IMG/VR virus record: IMGVR_UViG_3300020000_000011
Coordinates: 32,596-96,595 of that record
From: a virus
DNA: 64,000 bases
Direction: 5' to 3' (one strand)
The notes below the pieces were generated by a model. That model saw only the letters and a program-made list of their open reading frames with translations. It was not told the origin of the DNA and made no database searches. Positions 32,871 to 40,689 of the stretch are shown in pieces. The position numbers and the translations under genes are program-made. Positions within the stretch are counted from its first letter, which is position 1; every line of letters starts with the position of its first letter.

Positions 32871-33502
32871 TGCCTGACAGCGCGATTGCCTCACTGACAG
32901 CACTGACCGTGTTGGCCTCGGTCGACGAGTTCGTGATCGTCGACAAGTCCGACGCGACGATGGCAGCGTCGGGCACCACGAAGCGGATGACGGTGGCGGC
33001 GTTGCTCGCCGACCCGCTGTTCCTCAACGCCGGGTTGGAAGCTGCGAAACCGGCAGCCGTCGCGGCGTTGGCCGGGCGTCGTTACTTCGCCACTGACACG
33101 TTGCGCGACTGGCTGTGCGACGGCACCGGCTGGATCATCATGTCGGAGCCGACTATCACAACCCATGCACCCAACCTGGTGGCAAACGCTGGAACGCTCA
33201 CCACGGTCGGGGCGCAATCGTTCCGCTACAGCCGCAGTTGTGGCTGGGTTAGATGGGGAGCATCGTTCGCAATCACGACGAACGGCACCGGCGCAGGGTC
33301 GCTGGGTTTCACGCTGCCTGTGGCGACCGCTTCACGCGTCATCGGTACGGGACGAGAGGACAACCTCAACGGCCACATGCTCAACTGCACCGGGTCTGGG
33401 ACGTTGGGGGGCATCGGCAAGTACGACAACACGTACCCAGGAGCCAATGGCTGCTTGCTCAATGTCGGTGGCTCATACGAGATGGCGTCGAGGTATACCT
33501 GA
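32870..33502 (+). CDS. tail fibre protein, 210 aa
   Basis: N-terminal SLTALTVLASVDEFVIVDKSD segment common at the start of short fibres, then RYFATDTLRDWLCDGTGW as in the gene at 30372, then a Gly-rich beta tip. Shows exchange of whole modules between neighbours. Confidence 0.68.
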   Translation: MPDSAIASLTALTVLASVDEFVIVDKSDATMAASGTTKRMTVAALLADPLFLNAGLEAAKPAAVAALAGRRYFATDTLRDWLCDGTGWIIMSEPTITTHAPNLVANAGTLTTVGAQSFRYSRSCGWVRWGASFAITTNGTGAGSLGFTLPVATASRVIGTGREDNLNGHMLNCTGSGTLGGIGKYDNTYPGANGCLLNVGGSYEMASRYT

Positions 33503-34194
33503 TGGCCGACGGGCTGCTTCGCGAGGACGGCGGGAAACTGCTGACCGAGGACGGCGGTTCGATCCTGCTCGCACCCGTCGTGGTGATCCCTCCCCCGCAG
33601 CACGTTGCTCGGACGGTCCCGCGCAGGATCCCGAAACTCCAGTTCCGTCGCGGCAACACCGCCGAGTGGGCGACAGCCAACCCGGTCCTCGCCCAAGGCG
33701 AACCCGGGGTTGATCTCGATACCGGCGACTTCAAGATCGGCGACGGCGCCACCGCTTGGAACTCGCTGCCGTTGCCGTACGCGCCACTGTCGTTCCAGAC
33801 GAGCGCACCACGCGGGGTCGTCGCCACCGGTGTCGCATTCGACCCGGTGACCATCGCTACGGCGGGCGCGCAGGTCGATCTCACCGGCTCGATCCGCTAC
33901 GAGTTCGACCCGACCCGGCTGTACCGGATCAACTACACCATCCGAGCAATGTCTGGCGCGGCGGCTGGCAAGGTGGCGGGCACGTTGCAGTTCTGGCTGT
34001 GGAACATGATCACCGGCCAGAACGGTGTCGATCAGATCGTCGCCACCGACACCGCTTACTACAGTGGCGCTGCCTACACGTTCCTGTTCACCGCCAACGG
34101 GCTGATGGAACTTCGGATCCGCACCAGCACGTACGGCAACGTGATGACGATCTACGGACGCGACTACTACATCGAAGACATCGGTGCCCTATGA
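33502..34194 (+). CDS. Mtd_N-type tail fibre, 230 aa
   Basis: N-terminal MADGLLREDGGKLLTEDGG tandem (LLxEDGG twice), then LQFRRGNTAEWATANPVLA...FKIGDGATAW (Mtd_N type) and the SAPRGVV...YGRDYYIEDIG tip. It is the intact counterpart of the split pair at 32319-32870. Confidence 0.68.
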   Translation: MADGLLREDGGKLLTEDGGSILLAPVVVIPPPQHVARTVPRRIPKLQFRRGNTAEWATANPVLAQGEPGVDLDTGDFKIGDGATAWNSLPLPYAPLSFQTSAPRGVVATGVAFDPVTIATAGAQVDLTGSIRYEFDPTRLYRINYTIRAMSGAAAGKVAGTLQFWLWNMITGQNGVDQIVATDTAYYSGAAYTFLFTANGLMELRIRTSTYGNVMTIYGRDYYIEDIGAL

Positions 34195-34706
34195 GCAAGA
34201 TCCGACTCCGCCGCGGCACCACCACCGAGTGGACGTTGGCGAACCCTGTGCTCGCCGCGGGTGAACCAGGCGTGGACACCACAACCGGCGTGTTGAAGAT
34301 CGGAGACGGGTCGACGGCATGGCTGTCACTTCCCACCCCGTACGCCGCTGGATCGTCTCTGGTGCCTCTCCAGGCGGCAATCATCGGTACTCCGTGGGCC
34401 GCGCCGCCGTTCACCACCGGGTGGCAGACGTACGGTGGCGGCTACCAGAACTGCGGGTACCGCAAGATCGGCGATCTCGTGTACCTCCGGGGGCTGCTCC
34501 AAGCGACCACCGGTGTCACCTCGACGGCGTGGACGTTCCCCGCCGGGTTCCGGCCACCGCTCACCGCGTTGACGGGAATGATGACGTCGGCCGGTGCCTG
34601 GCGTCGCGTCGACATCACCACGGCCGGTGCTTTCAACGTCACCAGCCCGGCGGTCGGCGAGTGGTTCGCTCTCGAAACCGTTCCTCCGTTCTCGGTGACG
34701 CCATGA
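34191..34706 (+). CDS. Mtd_N-type tail fibre with distinct tip, 171 aa
   Basis: IRLRRGTTTEWTLANPVLAAG...LKIGDGSTAW N-domain, then a tip with WQTYGGGYQNCGYRKIGDLVYLRG and FRPPLTALTGM, a common fibre-tip fold. ATGA overlaps on both sides. Confidence 0.68.
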   Translation: MSKIRLRRGTTTEWTLANPVLAAGEPGVDTTTGVLKIGDGSTAWLSLPTPYAAGSSLVPLQAAIIGTPWAAPPFTTGWQTYGGGYQNCGYRKIGDLVYLRGLLQATTGVTSTAWTFPAGFRPPLTALTGMMTSAGAWRRVDITTAGAFNVTSPAVGEWFALETVPPFSVTP

Positions 34707-35158
34707 GCCGACTGAAGATCTACGACATGGCCACCGGCACGTGGCAGTACGCCGGGACGGTCGACCCTGCGGCGCTCGCTGCCGACCCGGCGTTCCGCAA
34801 CGCGCTGGCCAGCGACCCGGTGCTGATCGCTGCCATCTCGGCGTCGCTCGCTTCGGTCGTCCGACCCTCGACCGTCGCCGCGGTGACACCGGTGCTCGGC
34901 GACGAGAACTGTCTGATCACTCTGTCGAACGCGTTGGCGATCACGATCACGTTGCCGTCGAACGCGACGGTGCCGTTCAAGGTCAACTCCGAGATCAGCT
35001 ACCTGTGGCTCGGCGTCGGGCAACCATCGTTCGTTGCCGGTGCCGGAGCGACCGTGAACGCGACACCAGGGTTGAAGCTGCGCGCCCAGTACAGCGCAGC
35101 GACAGCGAAGAAGATCGCCACCGATGCGTGGGTCGTGATGGGAGACGTCGGTGCGTAG
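34703..35158 (+). CDS. fibre-locus protein with [10 protein letters not shown] domain, 151 aa
   Basis: N-terminal helix (PAALAADPAFRNALASDPVL), C-terminal beta domain with ENCLITLSNALAITITLPS and [17 protein letters not shown]. The same domain ends the collagen-like protein at 36768. Likely a small capping tip. Confidence 0.65.
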   Translation: MSRLKIYDMATGTWQYAGTVDPAALAADPAFRNALASDPVLIAAISASLASVVRPSTVAAVTPVLGDENCLITLSNALAITITLPSNATVPFKVNSEISYLWLGVGQPSFVAGAGATVNATPGLKLRAQYSAATAKKIATDAWVVMGDVGA

Positions 35159-36755
35159 CGCAGTCGGAGTTGTCGCCTCAGCAGTCGTGATCACGCTGTA
35201 CCCACCGACGTCGGTGACAGCGGTGTACGTGCCTGCCGGAACGAAGGTCACCGTCGCGTGGGTGCCACCGGATCTGACCGGCGCCGACACGTGGGTGGTC
35301 CGCCGCTTCGACGGCACAGTCGTCGCTACGGTGCCTGTGGGCACGCTGACGGTCGACGACGGCTCGCCGGTGCCCGGAACAGGCACGTACAGCGTCGAGG
35401 GCGTCCAGGGCGCCTACACAGGCTCCAAGGCGTTCTCGGCGTCGATGACGATCAGCTTGCAACCGGCCACCGCGACGGCGACCGTGTCGGGCGAAACGAT
35501 CATCGTCAACTGGACCGCCGGACCGCAGGGCGACCCTGATGCGTGGTACATCTACAACGCCACCGAAGGCGGCTGGCTGGCGACCGGCCTCGCCGGATCA
35601 GCGCGGACGTTCACGACACCGGCGATGACACCGGGCCGGGTGTTCACGATCGGCGTGTGGCCGTACCTGTCCGGCGCGCAGGCCACCGGCCGCAACACCA
35701 ACACCGCAGGGATCCCACCACGAGTCACCCGCCCGCAAACCTGGGGACCGGTCGGACTCAACACGTTGCAGTACACGTTCTGGGGACCGGCAGCCGGACT
35801 CGCCGACAACTACGACATCGACTACTACATCTCGTCGTGGGTGCCGTGGATCTACGGCACGACCTCGGGTGGCCCACACAACCTCGGCACCGGATCCCCG
35901 GCGTACGTGCGCTCCCGAACGAACTCGCAGGGCATGTCGAGTGGGTGGACACAGTCCGGGCCTGCGACCCCGACCACCGACGTCACCGGCCCACCATCGA
36001 CCGCCATCACCATCGGCGCATGGGACGTCAACCAAGCCGCGTACAACGTGTCGTGGCCCGCCCACTACGACTCGTCCGGCAACGGCGTCACCAGGTTCCA
36101 GTACAACATCAACAGTGGTGGCTGGCAGGAATCCGGCGTCGCCTACCCGGCCGGTCCGGCCTACTCGGGTCTGGTCGGCGGCTTCGGTCGCGGTGTCACC
36201 GTCAGCTTCCGACTGCGAATGACCGACGCTCTCGGCAACACCACGTACGGTCCGGCGACGGGAACGGTGTGGACCCGACCGCTCGGCGGGTTCATCGCCT
36301 ACGCCAACAACAGCTACACGTGGGGCAACGTCTCGGGCTTCGGTTGGATGGGCAACGACCGCTGCGTCGGCGGCAGCTACGGCGGCAACGAGAACTACGG
36401 GTTCTGGTGGTACGGCGCGAACATCACCAACATCTGCAAGACGTTCACGCCGGACCGCATGTTCTTCTGGTCGCAGAAGGTGTCCGGCTTGTCGTCCGCC
36501 GGTACCGCCTACCTCGCCGTGCACAACCAGGCCAACTACGACGGCACCGTCCCCGGCGTCGGTGGGATCTTCCACGCGCCCAGCTTGGCGGTCGTGGCCG
36601 ACAACACCCAGTTCGGTGCAGGCTGGTACCCGGGGTTCGCCAACGGCCAGAACGCGGGCGCCTGCGTCGTCGGCAACGGCCAACCGTTCAAGGCGCTGTA
36701 CGGCAAGAACGAAGCGTCCGATTCGGGCGCCATCACGATCTACTTCGATGCGTAA
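35151..36755 (+). CDS. large fibre/adhesin with fibronectin-type repeats, 534 aa
   Basis: GTG start overlapping the upstream gene by eight bases. Several beta-sandwich repeats of FN3 type ([59 protein letters not shown]), then a C-terminal Gly/Tyr/Trp/Asn-rich domain (~380-534) ending ITIYFDA. FN3-like repeats bind carbohydrates or space receptor domains in tail proteins. Confidence 0.68.
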   Translation: MRSAVGVVASAVVITLYPPTSVTAVYVPAGTKVTVAWVPPDLTGADTWVVRRFDGTVVATVPVGTLTVDDGSPVPGTGTYSVEGVQGAYTGSKAFSASMTISLQPATATATVSGETIIVNWTAGPQGDPDAWYIYNATEGGWLATGLAGSARTFTTPAMTPGRVFTIGVWPYLSGAQATGRNTNTAGIPPRVTRPQTWGPVGLNTLQYTFWGPAAGLADNYDIDYYISSWVPWIYGTTSGGPHNLGTGSPAYVRSRTNSQGMSSGWTQSGPATPTTDVTGPPSTAITIGAWDVNQAAYNVSWPAHYDSSGNGVTRFQYNINSGGWQESGVAYPAGPAYSGLVGGFGRGVTVSFRLRMTDALGNTTYGPATGTVWTRPLGGFIAYANNSYTWGNVSGFGWMGNDRCVGGSYGGNENYGFWWYGANITNICKTFTPDRMFFWSQKVSGLSSAGTAYLAVHNQANYDGTVPGVGGIFHAPSLAVVADNTQFGAGWYPGFANGQNAGACVVGNGQPFKALYGKNEASDSGAITIYFDA

Positions 36756-36767
36756 AGGGGGAACCAG

Positions 36768-37268
36768 ATGGGTGTCTTGAAGGTCAACATCCCAGGCACC
36801 GGTTGGGTCCCGACGACCGGCCCTCCCGGCCCGACTGGCGCCCCTGGCGCTCCCGGCGCCCCTGGTGCGGTCGGCCCTCCTGGCGCTCCCGGCACCGATG
36901 GTGCCCCCGGTCCGCAAGGTCCACCAGGCGTCCAAGGCCCCGTCGGTCCGGCACCCCCGGCGTTCGCCGTCAAGAACTTCACGTCCAACGCCGTCGCTCC
37001 CGTGCTGGCCGACGAGAACTGCCTGTGCACCTTGTCGAACGCCGCGGCGATCACGATCACCATGCCCAGTGATGCGACCGCACCGTTCCAGATCAACGCC
37101 GAGGTCAGCTACCTGTGGCTCGGTGTCGGGCAACCGACGTTCCTCGCCGGACCGGCAGCGGTGGTCAACGCCACGCCAGGGCTGAAGATGCGCGCCCGGT
37201 ACTCGGCGGCGACGGCGAAGAAGATCGCTGCCAACACCTGGGTGATCATCGGGGACCTGAGTGCCTGA
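36768..37268 (+). CDS. collagen-like tail fibre, 166 aa
   Basis: [15 protein letters not shown] anchor, then about 14 Gly-x-y triplets ([17 protein letters not shown]..., ~17-64), then [19 protein letters not shown]...[10 protein letters not shown], the tip of the gene at 34703. Ribosome-binding site AAAGGGGG. The collagen shaft swaps with other shafts in this locus. Confidence 0.72.
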   Translation: MGVLKVNIPGTGWVPTTGPPGPTGAPGAPGAPGAVGPPGAPGTDGAPGPQGPPGVQGPVGPAPPAFAVKNFTSNAVAPVLADENCLCTLSNAAAITITMPSDATAPFQINAEVSYLWLGVGQPTFLAGPAAVVNATPGLKMRARYSAATAKKIAANTWVIIGDLSA

Positions 37269-37292
37269 GTAGCAGTTGGGTATACCGTTGAC

Positions 37293-37643
37293 GTGATGGA
37301 CATCCCCCGGCGCGTCGTGTCGCTCGACGAGGCAGCCGCCGCCGTCGAAGCTGCGGTCAAGGCGAAACTCGTCGCCTCGTACGCCGCCCTCGTGGATGCC
37401 ACCGACGTCGCCGTCGGCACCCTGATTGATATCGCGATGTACGGCAGGCGGGAAGAAGCCCGGGTGATGGCAGCCCGTGAGATCCTCGACCGGTCCGGTC
37501 TGTCGCCGGAGATCCGTATCTCGCTCGACACCCAAGGCTCCGAGCGCGACCAGCGGATCGCCGAACTGCGCCGCAAGCTGGACGGGGTCCGCACCTCGCT
37601 GACCACCCCACTGGAACTGGAACGAGGACAGGACGCCGGATGA
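37293..37643 (+). CDS. probable terminase small subunit
   Basis: 116 residues, all-helical. AAREILDRSGLSPEIRI (~68-84) resembles the C-terminal part of actinophage small terminases, and it lies just before the portal. TATACC (37281-37286) is six bases before GTG 37293 (ATG 37296 follows): leaderless. Assignment is by helix pattern and context; the large subunit is 18 kb upstream. Confidence 0.55.
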   Translation: MMDIPRRVVSLDEAAAAVEAAVKAKLVASYAALVDATDVAVGTLIDIAMYGRREEARVMAAREILDRSGLSPEIRISLDTQGSERDQRIAELRRKLDGVRTSLTTPLELERGQDAG

Positions 37644-37987
37644 GGTACTTCACGCTGCCGGTCATCATCATCATCGGCCTGGTCGCCTACCGCCTCGCTC
37701 GGGTGCTGGCCCACGACAAGATCGGCGAACCGGTCCGCAAGTGGGCGTACAAGCAGTCGTGTGAGCACGGGCGCGCCGGGCGCTGGTTGAACGCCCTGAT
37801 CACCTGCCCATTCTGCCTTAGCGTATGGTTCGCTATAGCTGCGTCCGGTTGGTATGCGTGGATGGTCGCCCCCACCTGGCCCGGCTGGGGCGAGTTCCTC
37901 CTGGCCATCGCCGCCAGCGCCGGGATCGGTTCGTTCCTGTCGTCGGCTGATCTGGCCATGACCGTCTACGTCGAGGGCAACGAGTAA
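37640..37987 (+). CDS. DUF1360-like membrane protein
   Basis: 115 residues with three hydrophobic segments and the CPFCLSVWFAI motif (~53-63) typical of DUF1360, which is common in actinophages next to structural genes. LAYRLARVLAHDKIGEPVR-type N-terminus also fits. Function unknown. Its TAA stop (37985-37987) is part of the -10 box of the portal gene. Confidence 0.7.
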   Translation: MRYFTLPVIIIIGLVAYRLARVLAHDKIGEPVRKWAYKQSCEHGRAGRWLNALITCPFCLSVWFAIAASGWYAWMVAPTWPGWGEFLLAIAASAGIGSFLSSADLAMTVYVEGNE

Positions 37988-37997
37988 CCTCCCCGAC

Positions 37998-39611
37998 GTG
38001 GCCAAGTTCTTCAGTGACGAACCGACGGTCGACCAGCCAGGCCCTCGCAAACTGCCGCCGTACAACACGCCCCGGCCGATGGTCGGCGCCGCGCAGAAGC
38101 TGAACCTGTCGAAGGTCGGCGACAAGTTGGACAAGCGCCCAACGGCGCAGTGGCAGATCGCTGCGTGGAGGTTCTTCGAACAGATCGGCGAGATCCACTA
38201 CGCGTTCAACCTGATCGGCTCGATCTGCTCCAGAGTCCGCCTGTTCCCGGCCGTGGTCGCCGCCGCCAACGAGACACCGGTGCACGTCGACACGTGGCTG
38301 GAATCGTTGGACGACAAGGGCAACACCGACAAGTCCCGCGACGTCGTCGACAAGGCCAAAGAGTTGATGGAGGACCTGACGGAGAACACCCCTGGCCGCA
38401 CGTCGGGGATGATGCGGACGATGGCGATGAACTTCGGTGTGCCCGGCGAGGTGTACCTGTGCCAGGACACGGCCAACAAGCAGTGGCTCGTCGTGTCGTC
38501 CGAGGAACTGACGTCGCAGTCGAAGCAGTGGCGCATCCGCCGGTCACGCAGCGCACGGTCGAACTCGCAAGGCTCCAAGGACCTGACGTTGCCCGGCGAC
38601 GCGTGGGTTGCTCGACTGTGGCGCGCCCACCCCCGCTTCGGCGACGAACCCGACTCGTCCATGCTGGGCGTGCTCGACCAGTGCGAACAGTTGGTGCTGC
38701 TCGACCAGGCGATGAGGAACATGGCCCGCCGGGCGATGAACGCCGGACTCGTGTTCCTCCCCGACGGGATCGTTGCCTACTCGGCGTCCGACAAGGAACA
38801 GACGATCGCTGATGCGATTGCCGAGTCGGCGTTGCAAGCCGTCGAGTCGGAATCGGCTCTGTCGACCGTCACCCCGAAGGTCGTGTCCGGTCCGCCGGAG
38901 TTGGGCGAGAAGATCAAGTTCATCACGCTCACCCAGGCGACCGACCCGAACCTGGCGACCGCCGCGCAGAAGCTGCTGGAACGGATCCTGATCGGCATCG
39001 ACATCCCCAAGGACGTCGTCAAGGGGTTGGCCGATGTGAAGTACGCCAACGCCATCGTCATCGACGACGACCTGTACCGGGCGCACATCGAACCGTTGGT
39101 GCTGCTGATCGTCGACACGCTCACCTCGGTGTACCTGCGCCCGATGCTGATGAAGGGCCTCGACGAAGCGCAGATGAAGATCGCTGAACGGATCGTGGTG
39201 TGGGCCGACACGTCGGCGATCGTCACCCGGCCGGACAAGTCGCAGGCATCCAACGAGGGCTTCGACAAGATGCTGCTGTCGGGTGAGGCGTGGCGCCGGT
39301 CGCGAGGGTTCTCCGAAACCGACAAGCCGTCCGAAGAAGAACTCGTGCTGCGCGTGGCGATGGCCCGGGCGCCGATCCCGCCGGAGATGGCGTCGGTGAT
39401 GCTCACTGCGTTGAACCCGGCGTTCTTCGAACAGGCAGCGAAGGCCGGTGAGGAACAGGCCGGGATCCCCGACGACGTGTCGGAACTGTTGAAGGGGCCA
39501 CCTGGTACCGCACCGAACGAGCCGTCGGCGATGGAACGCGCCGGTGGCCCACTGAACGGTGGTCAGGTCGTGTCGCCCGGCGGCAACCTTCCGCCGCAAC
39601 CTGCGCGCTAG
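37998..39611 (+). CDS. portal protein
   Basis: 537 residues of phage portal type: N-terminal wing (WRFFEQIGEIHYAFNLIGSICSRVRLF), a stem-helix region near LLERILIGIDIPKDVVKGLADVKYANA (~325-351), and a helical crown. It forms the dodecameric head vertex for packaging and tail joining. TAACCT (37985-37990) is seven bases before the GTG: leaderless. Separated from protease and capsid by ~29-33 kb, an unusual arrangement. Confidence 0.8.
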   Translation: MAKFFSDEPTVDQPGPRKLPPYNTPRPMVGAAQKLNLSKVGDKLDKRPTAQWQIAAWRFFEQIGEIHYAFNLIGSICSRVRLFPAVVAAANETPVHVDTWLESLDDKGNTDKSRDVVDKAKELMEDLTENTPGRTSGMMRTMAMNFGVPGEVYLCQDTANKQWLVVSSEELTSQSKQWRIRRSRSARSNSQGSKDLTLPGDAWVARLWRAHPRFGDEPDSSMLGVLDQCEQLVLLDQAMRNMARRAMNAGLVFLPDGIVAYSASDKEQTIADAIAESALQAVESESALSTVTPKVVSGPPELGEKIKFITLTQATDPNLATAAQKLLERILIGIDIPKDVVKGLADVKYANAIVIDDDLYRAHIEPLVLLIVDTLTSVYLRPMLMKGLDEAQMKIAERIVVWADTSAIVTRPDKSQASNEGFDKMLLSGEAWRRSRGFSETDKPSEEELVLRVAMARAPIPPEMASVMLTALNPAFFEQAAKAGEEQAGIPDDVSELLKGPPGTAPNEPSAMERAGGPLNGGQVVSPGGNLPPQPAR

Positions 39612-39612
39612 A

Positions 39613-39912
39613 TCACTTGGCGTTGAGGATCCGTACGAGGCGCTTCAGTCGTTCGTCCTCGATCACCAGTTCACGGATCTCGTCGTTGATCTGAGCACGG
39701 GAGTCGCGCAGTGTCGCCAACTGAACGGTGACTCGTTCGGCTGCCCGGCGGATCGCTACCGCGGCTTCGTCGAGCGGGGTCGGTGACAACATCGGCGGCT
39801 CCACGTCGAGGGCGTCCTCGTCGCTGTGGTGCTGCCATCCCTGGTCGGGTGGCTGGACAACACCGAGCAGGGAGGTGGGATCGTCTGGTATCAGGTCTGG
39901 GGTCGTGGTCAT
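39613..39912 (-). CDS. coiled-coil protein on minus strand within tail cluster, 99 aa
   Basis: Start ATG 39912 (MTTTPDLIPDDPTSLL), not the longer upstream reading. A minus-strand TAGGGT (39920-39925) is seven bases away: leaderless. First codons carry CCAGACC and CCAGAC copies. Residues ~45-99 are a continuous helix (EAAVAIRRAAERVTVQLATL...RLVRILNAK). It is transcribed against the virion genes and divergent from the tail chaperone gene, so it probably belongs to the accessory/early class. Confidence 0.65.
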   Translation of the reverse strand: MTTTPDLIPDDPTSLLGVVQPPDQGWQHHSDEDALDVEPPMLSPTPLDEAAVAIRRAAERVTVQLATLRDSRAQINDEIRELVIEDERLKRLVRILNAK

Positions 39913-39936
39913 CTTGTATACCCTAGTACGTCTGCT

Positions 39937-40019
39937 ACGGTACCGACCGAGACAAAGACGCAGACCCGGACTCCGACGTAGACGAACCCAATGGTCCACC
40001 CAGAGATGGGGTCTACGTC
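39937..40019 (+). promoter_or_regulatory. chaperone-gene promoter leader with AGAC repeats and hairpin
   Basis: -10 candidate TACGGT (39937-39942) followed by GAGACAAAGACGCAGACCC and a 9-bp perfect inverted repeat GACGTAGAC (39975-39983) / GTCTACGTC (40011-40019), extended by CCCA/TGGG. The hairpin ends 20 bases before the ATG at 40040. A translational control element or RNA-end structure is possible. Confidence 0.5.
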
Positions 40020-40039
40020 GTGAACCCAGGAGCACCCAC

Positions 40040-40384
40040 ATGGTCAAGTCGTTCAAGGGTTTCGTGCCCTCCGAAACCGTCACGTTCGAACTTCAGTCGC
40101 CAGACGGAACCAACACCGTCACGTTCCGCTGCAAGCCCAACGTCCCCGGTTCGAAGTTCTTGGAGTACATGGAACGGGCCGAGTCCGTGCAGGACTTCGG
40201 TGCGATGGCCAAGGCTGTGCGCGACATCATCAACACCGCGCTCACCCCTGAATCGGCGAAAGAGTTCTGGGCGTTCGCCGACAACGAAGTCAACGGCATC
40301 AGTCTCGACACGCTCTCGGAGATCTCCGGGTGGCTCGCAGAGACGTTCGCTGGTAACCGCCCTACGGTGCCTCAACCAGCCTGA
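40040..40384 (+). CDS. tail assembly chaperone (gpG-like)
   Basis: 114 residues. N-terminal beta domain (VTFELQSPDGTNTVTFRCKP) and helical C-terminus (DFGAMAKAVRDIINTALTPESAKEFWAFAD), typical of the first tail-assembly chaperone upstream of the tape measure. A -1 frame with no stop opens at 40357, within the last nine codons, as in gpG/gpGT pairs made by programmed frameshift. Confidence 0.75.
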   Translation: MVKSFKGFVPSETVTFELQSPDGTNTVTFRCKPNVPGSKFLEYMERAESVQDFGAMAKAVRDIINTALTPESAKEFWAFADNEVNGISLDTLSEISGWLAETFAGNRPTVPQPA

Positions 40385-40680
40385 TCTCCTGGCTGGCTGG
40401 GGAAACCTGGATCTCGGCCGCGGGCGAGTACGCGTTCTACAACGGTGGGGCCTGGCTCGGCGATGTGCCGACACCACGGCTGGTCGAGATCGCTTACTTC
40501 CTGTTGAAGCGCGAGGTGCTCTCAGGGGTCGTCGAGCAACCGGTGGCTCGTGCCCGGGACCAGGCGATGCGGCGGGTCGACGGTTCGTTGCAGATGGCCG
40601 GGGACGACGATGACACCGGCCTCCCTGCGTGGGTCGTGTCGGCAGGGATCATGCCCGCCGACGGTTCAACGCTCGACTAG
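40357..40680 (+). CDS. tail assembly chaperone, second part (gpT-like), -1 frame
   Basis: Open in the -1 frame relative to the first chaperone from 40357 to 40680 (about 107 residues: ...SWLAGETWISAAGEYAFYNGGAWL...GSTLD). Initiation by frameshift from the upstream gene is expected, giving a ~213-residue fusion. Alternatives are CTG at 40381 overlapping the stop (CTGA) or GTG at 40465. The slip must occur between 40357 and 40384, where I see no canonical heptamer. GGGGAAA at 40399-40405 is downstream of the stop. Confidence 0.65.
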   Translation, partial: PPYGASTSLISWLAGETWISAAGEYAFYNGGAWLGDVPTPRLVEIAYFLLKREVLSGVVEQPVARARDQAMRRVDGSLQMAGDDDDTGLPAWVVSAGIMPADGSTLD

Positions 40681-40689
40681 GCGCGCCTG

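Noticed and set aside
22868-37268. Diversity-generating retroelement, suggested by Mtd_N-type fibres
   Set aside because: No reverse transcriptase gene and no adenine-biased template/variable repeat pair was found in the window.
35598-37535. 645-codon minus-strand ORF opposite the FN3-like and collagen-like fibres
   Set aside because: Antisense open frame created by GC-rich codon bias. Its sequence is low-complexity and Arg/Gly/Asp/Val-biased, while the plus strand encodes clear fibre modules.
40399-40405. GGGGAAA as the tail-chaperone slippery site
   Set aside because: It lies 15 bases beyond the stop of the first chaperone frame, so ribosomes in that frame should not reach it.
40680-40689. 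AGGCGCGCCT palindrome as a regulatory site
   Set aside because: A single 10-bp GC-rich palindrome at a gene junction with no second copy or promoter context; chance is likely.
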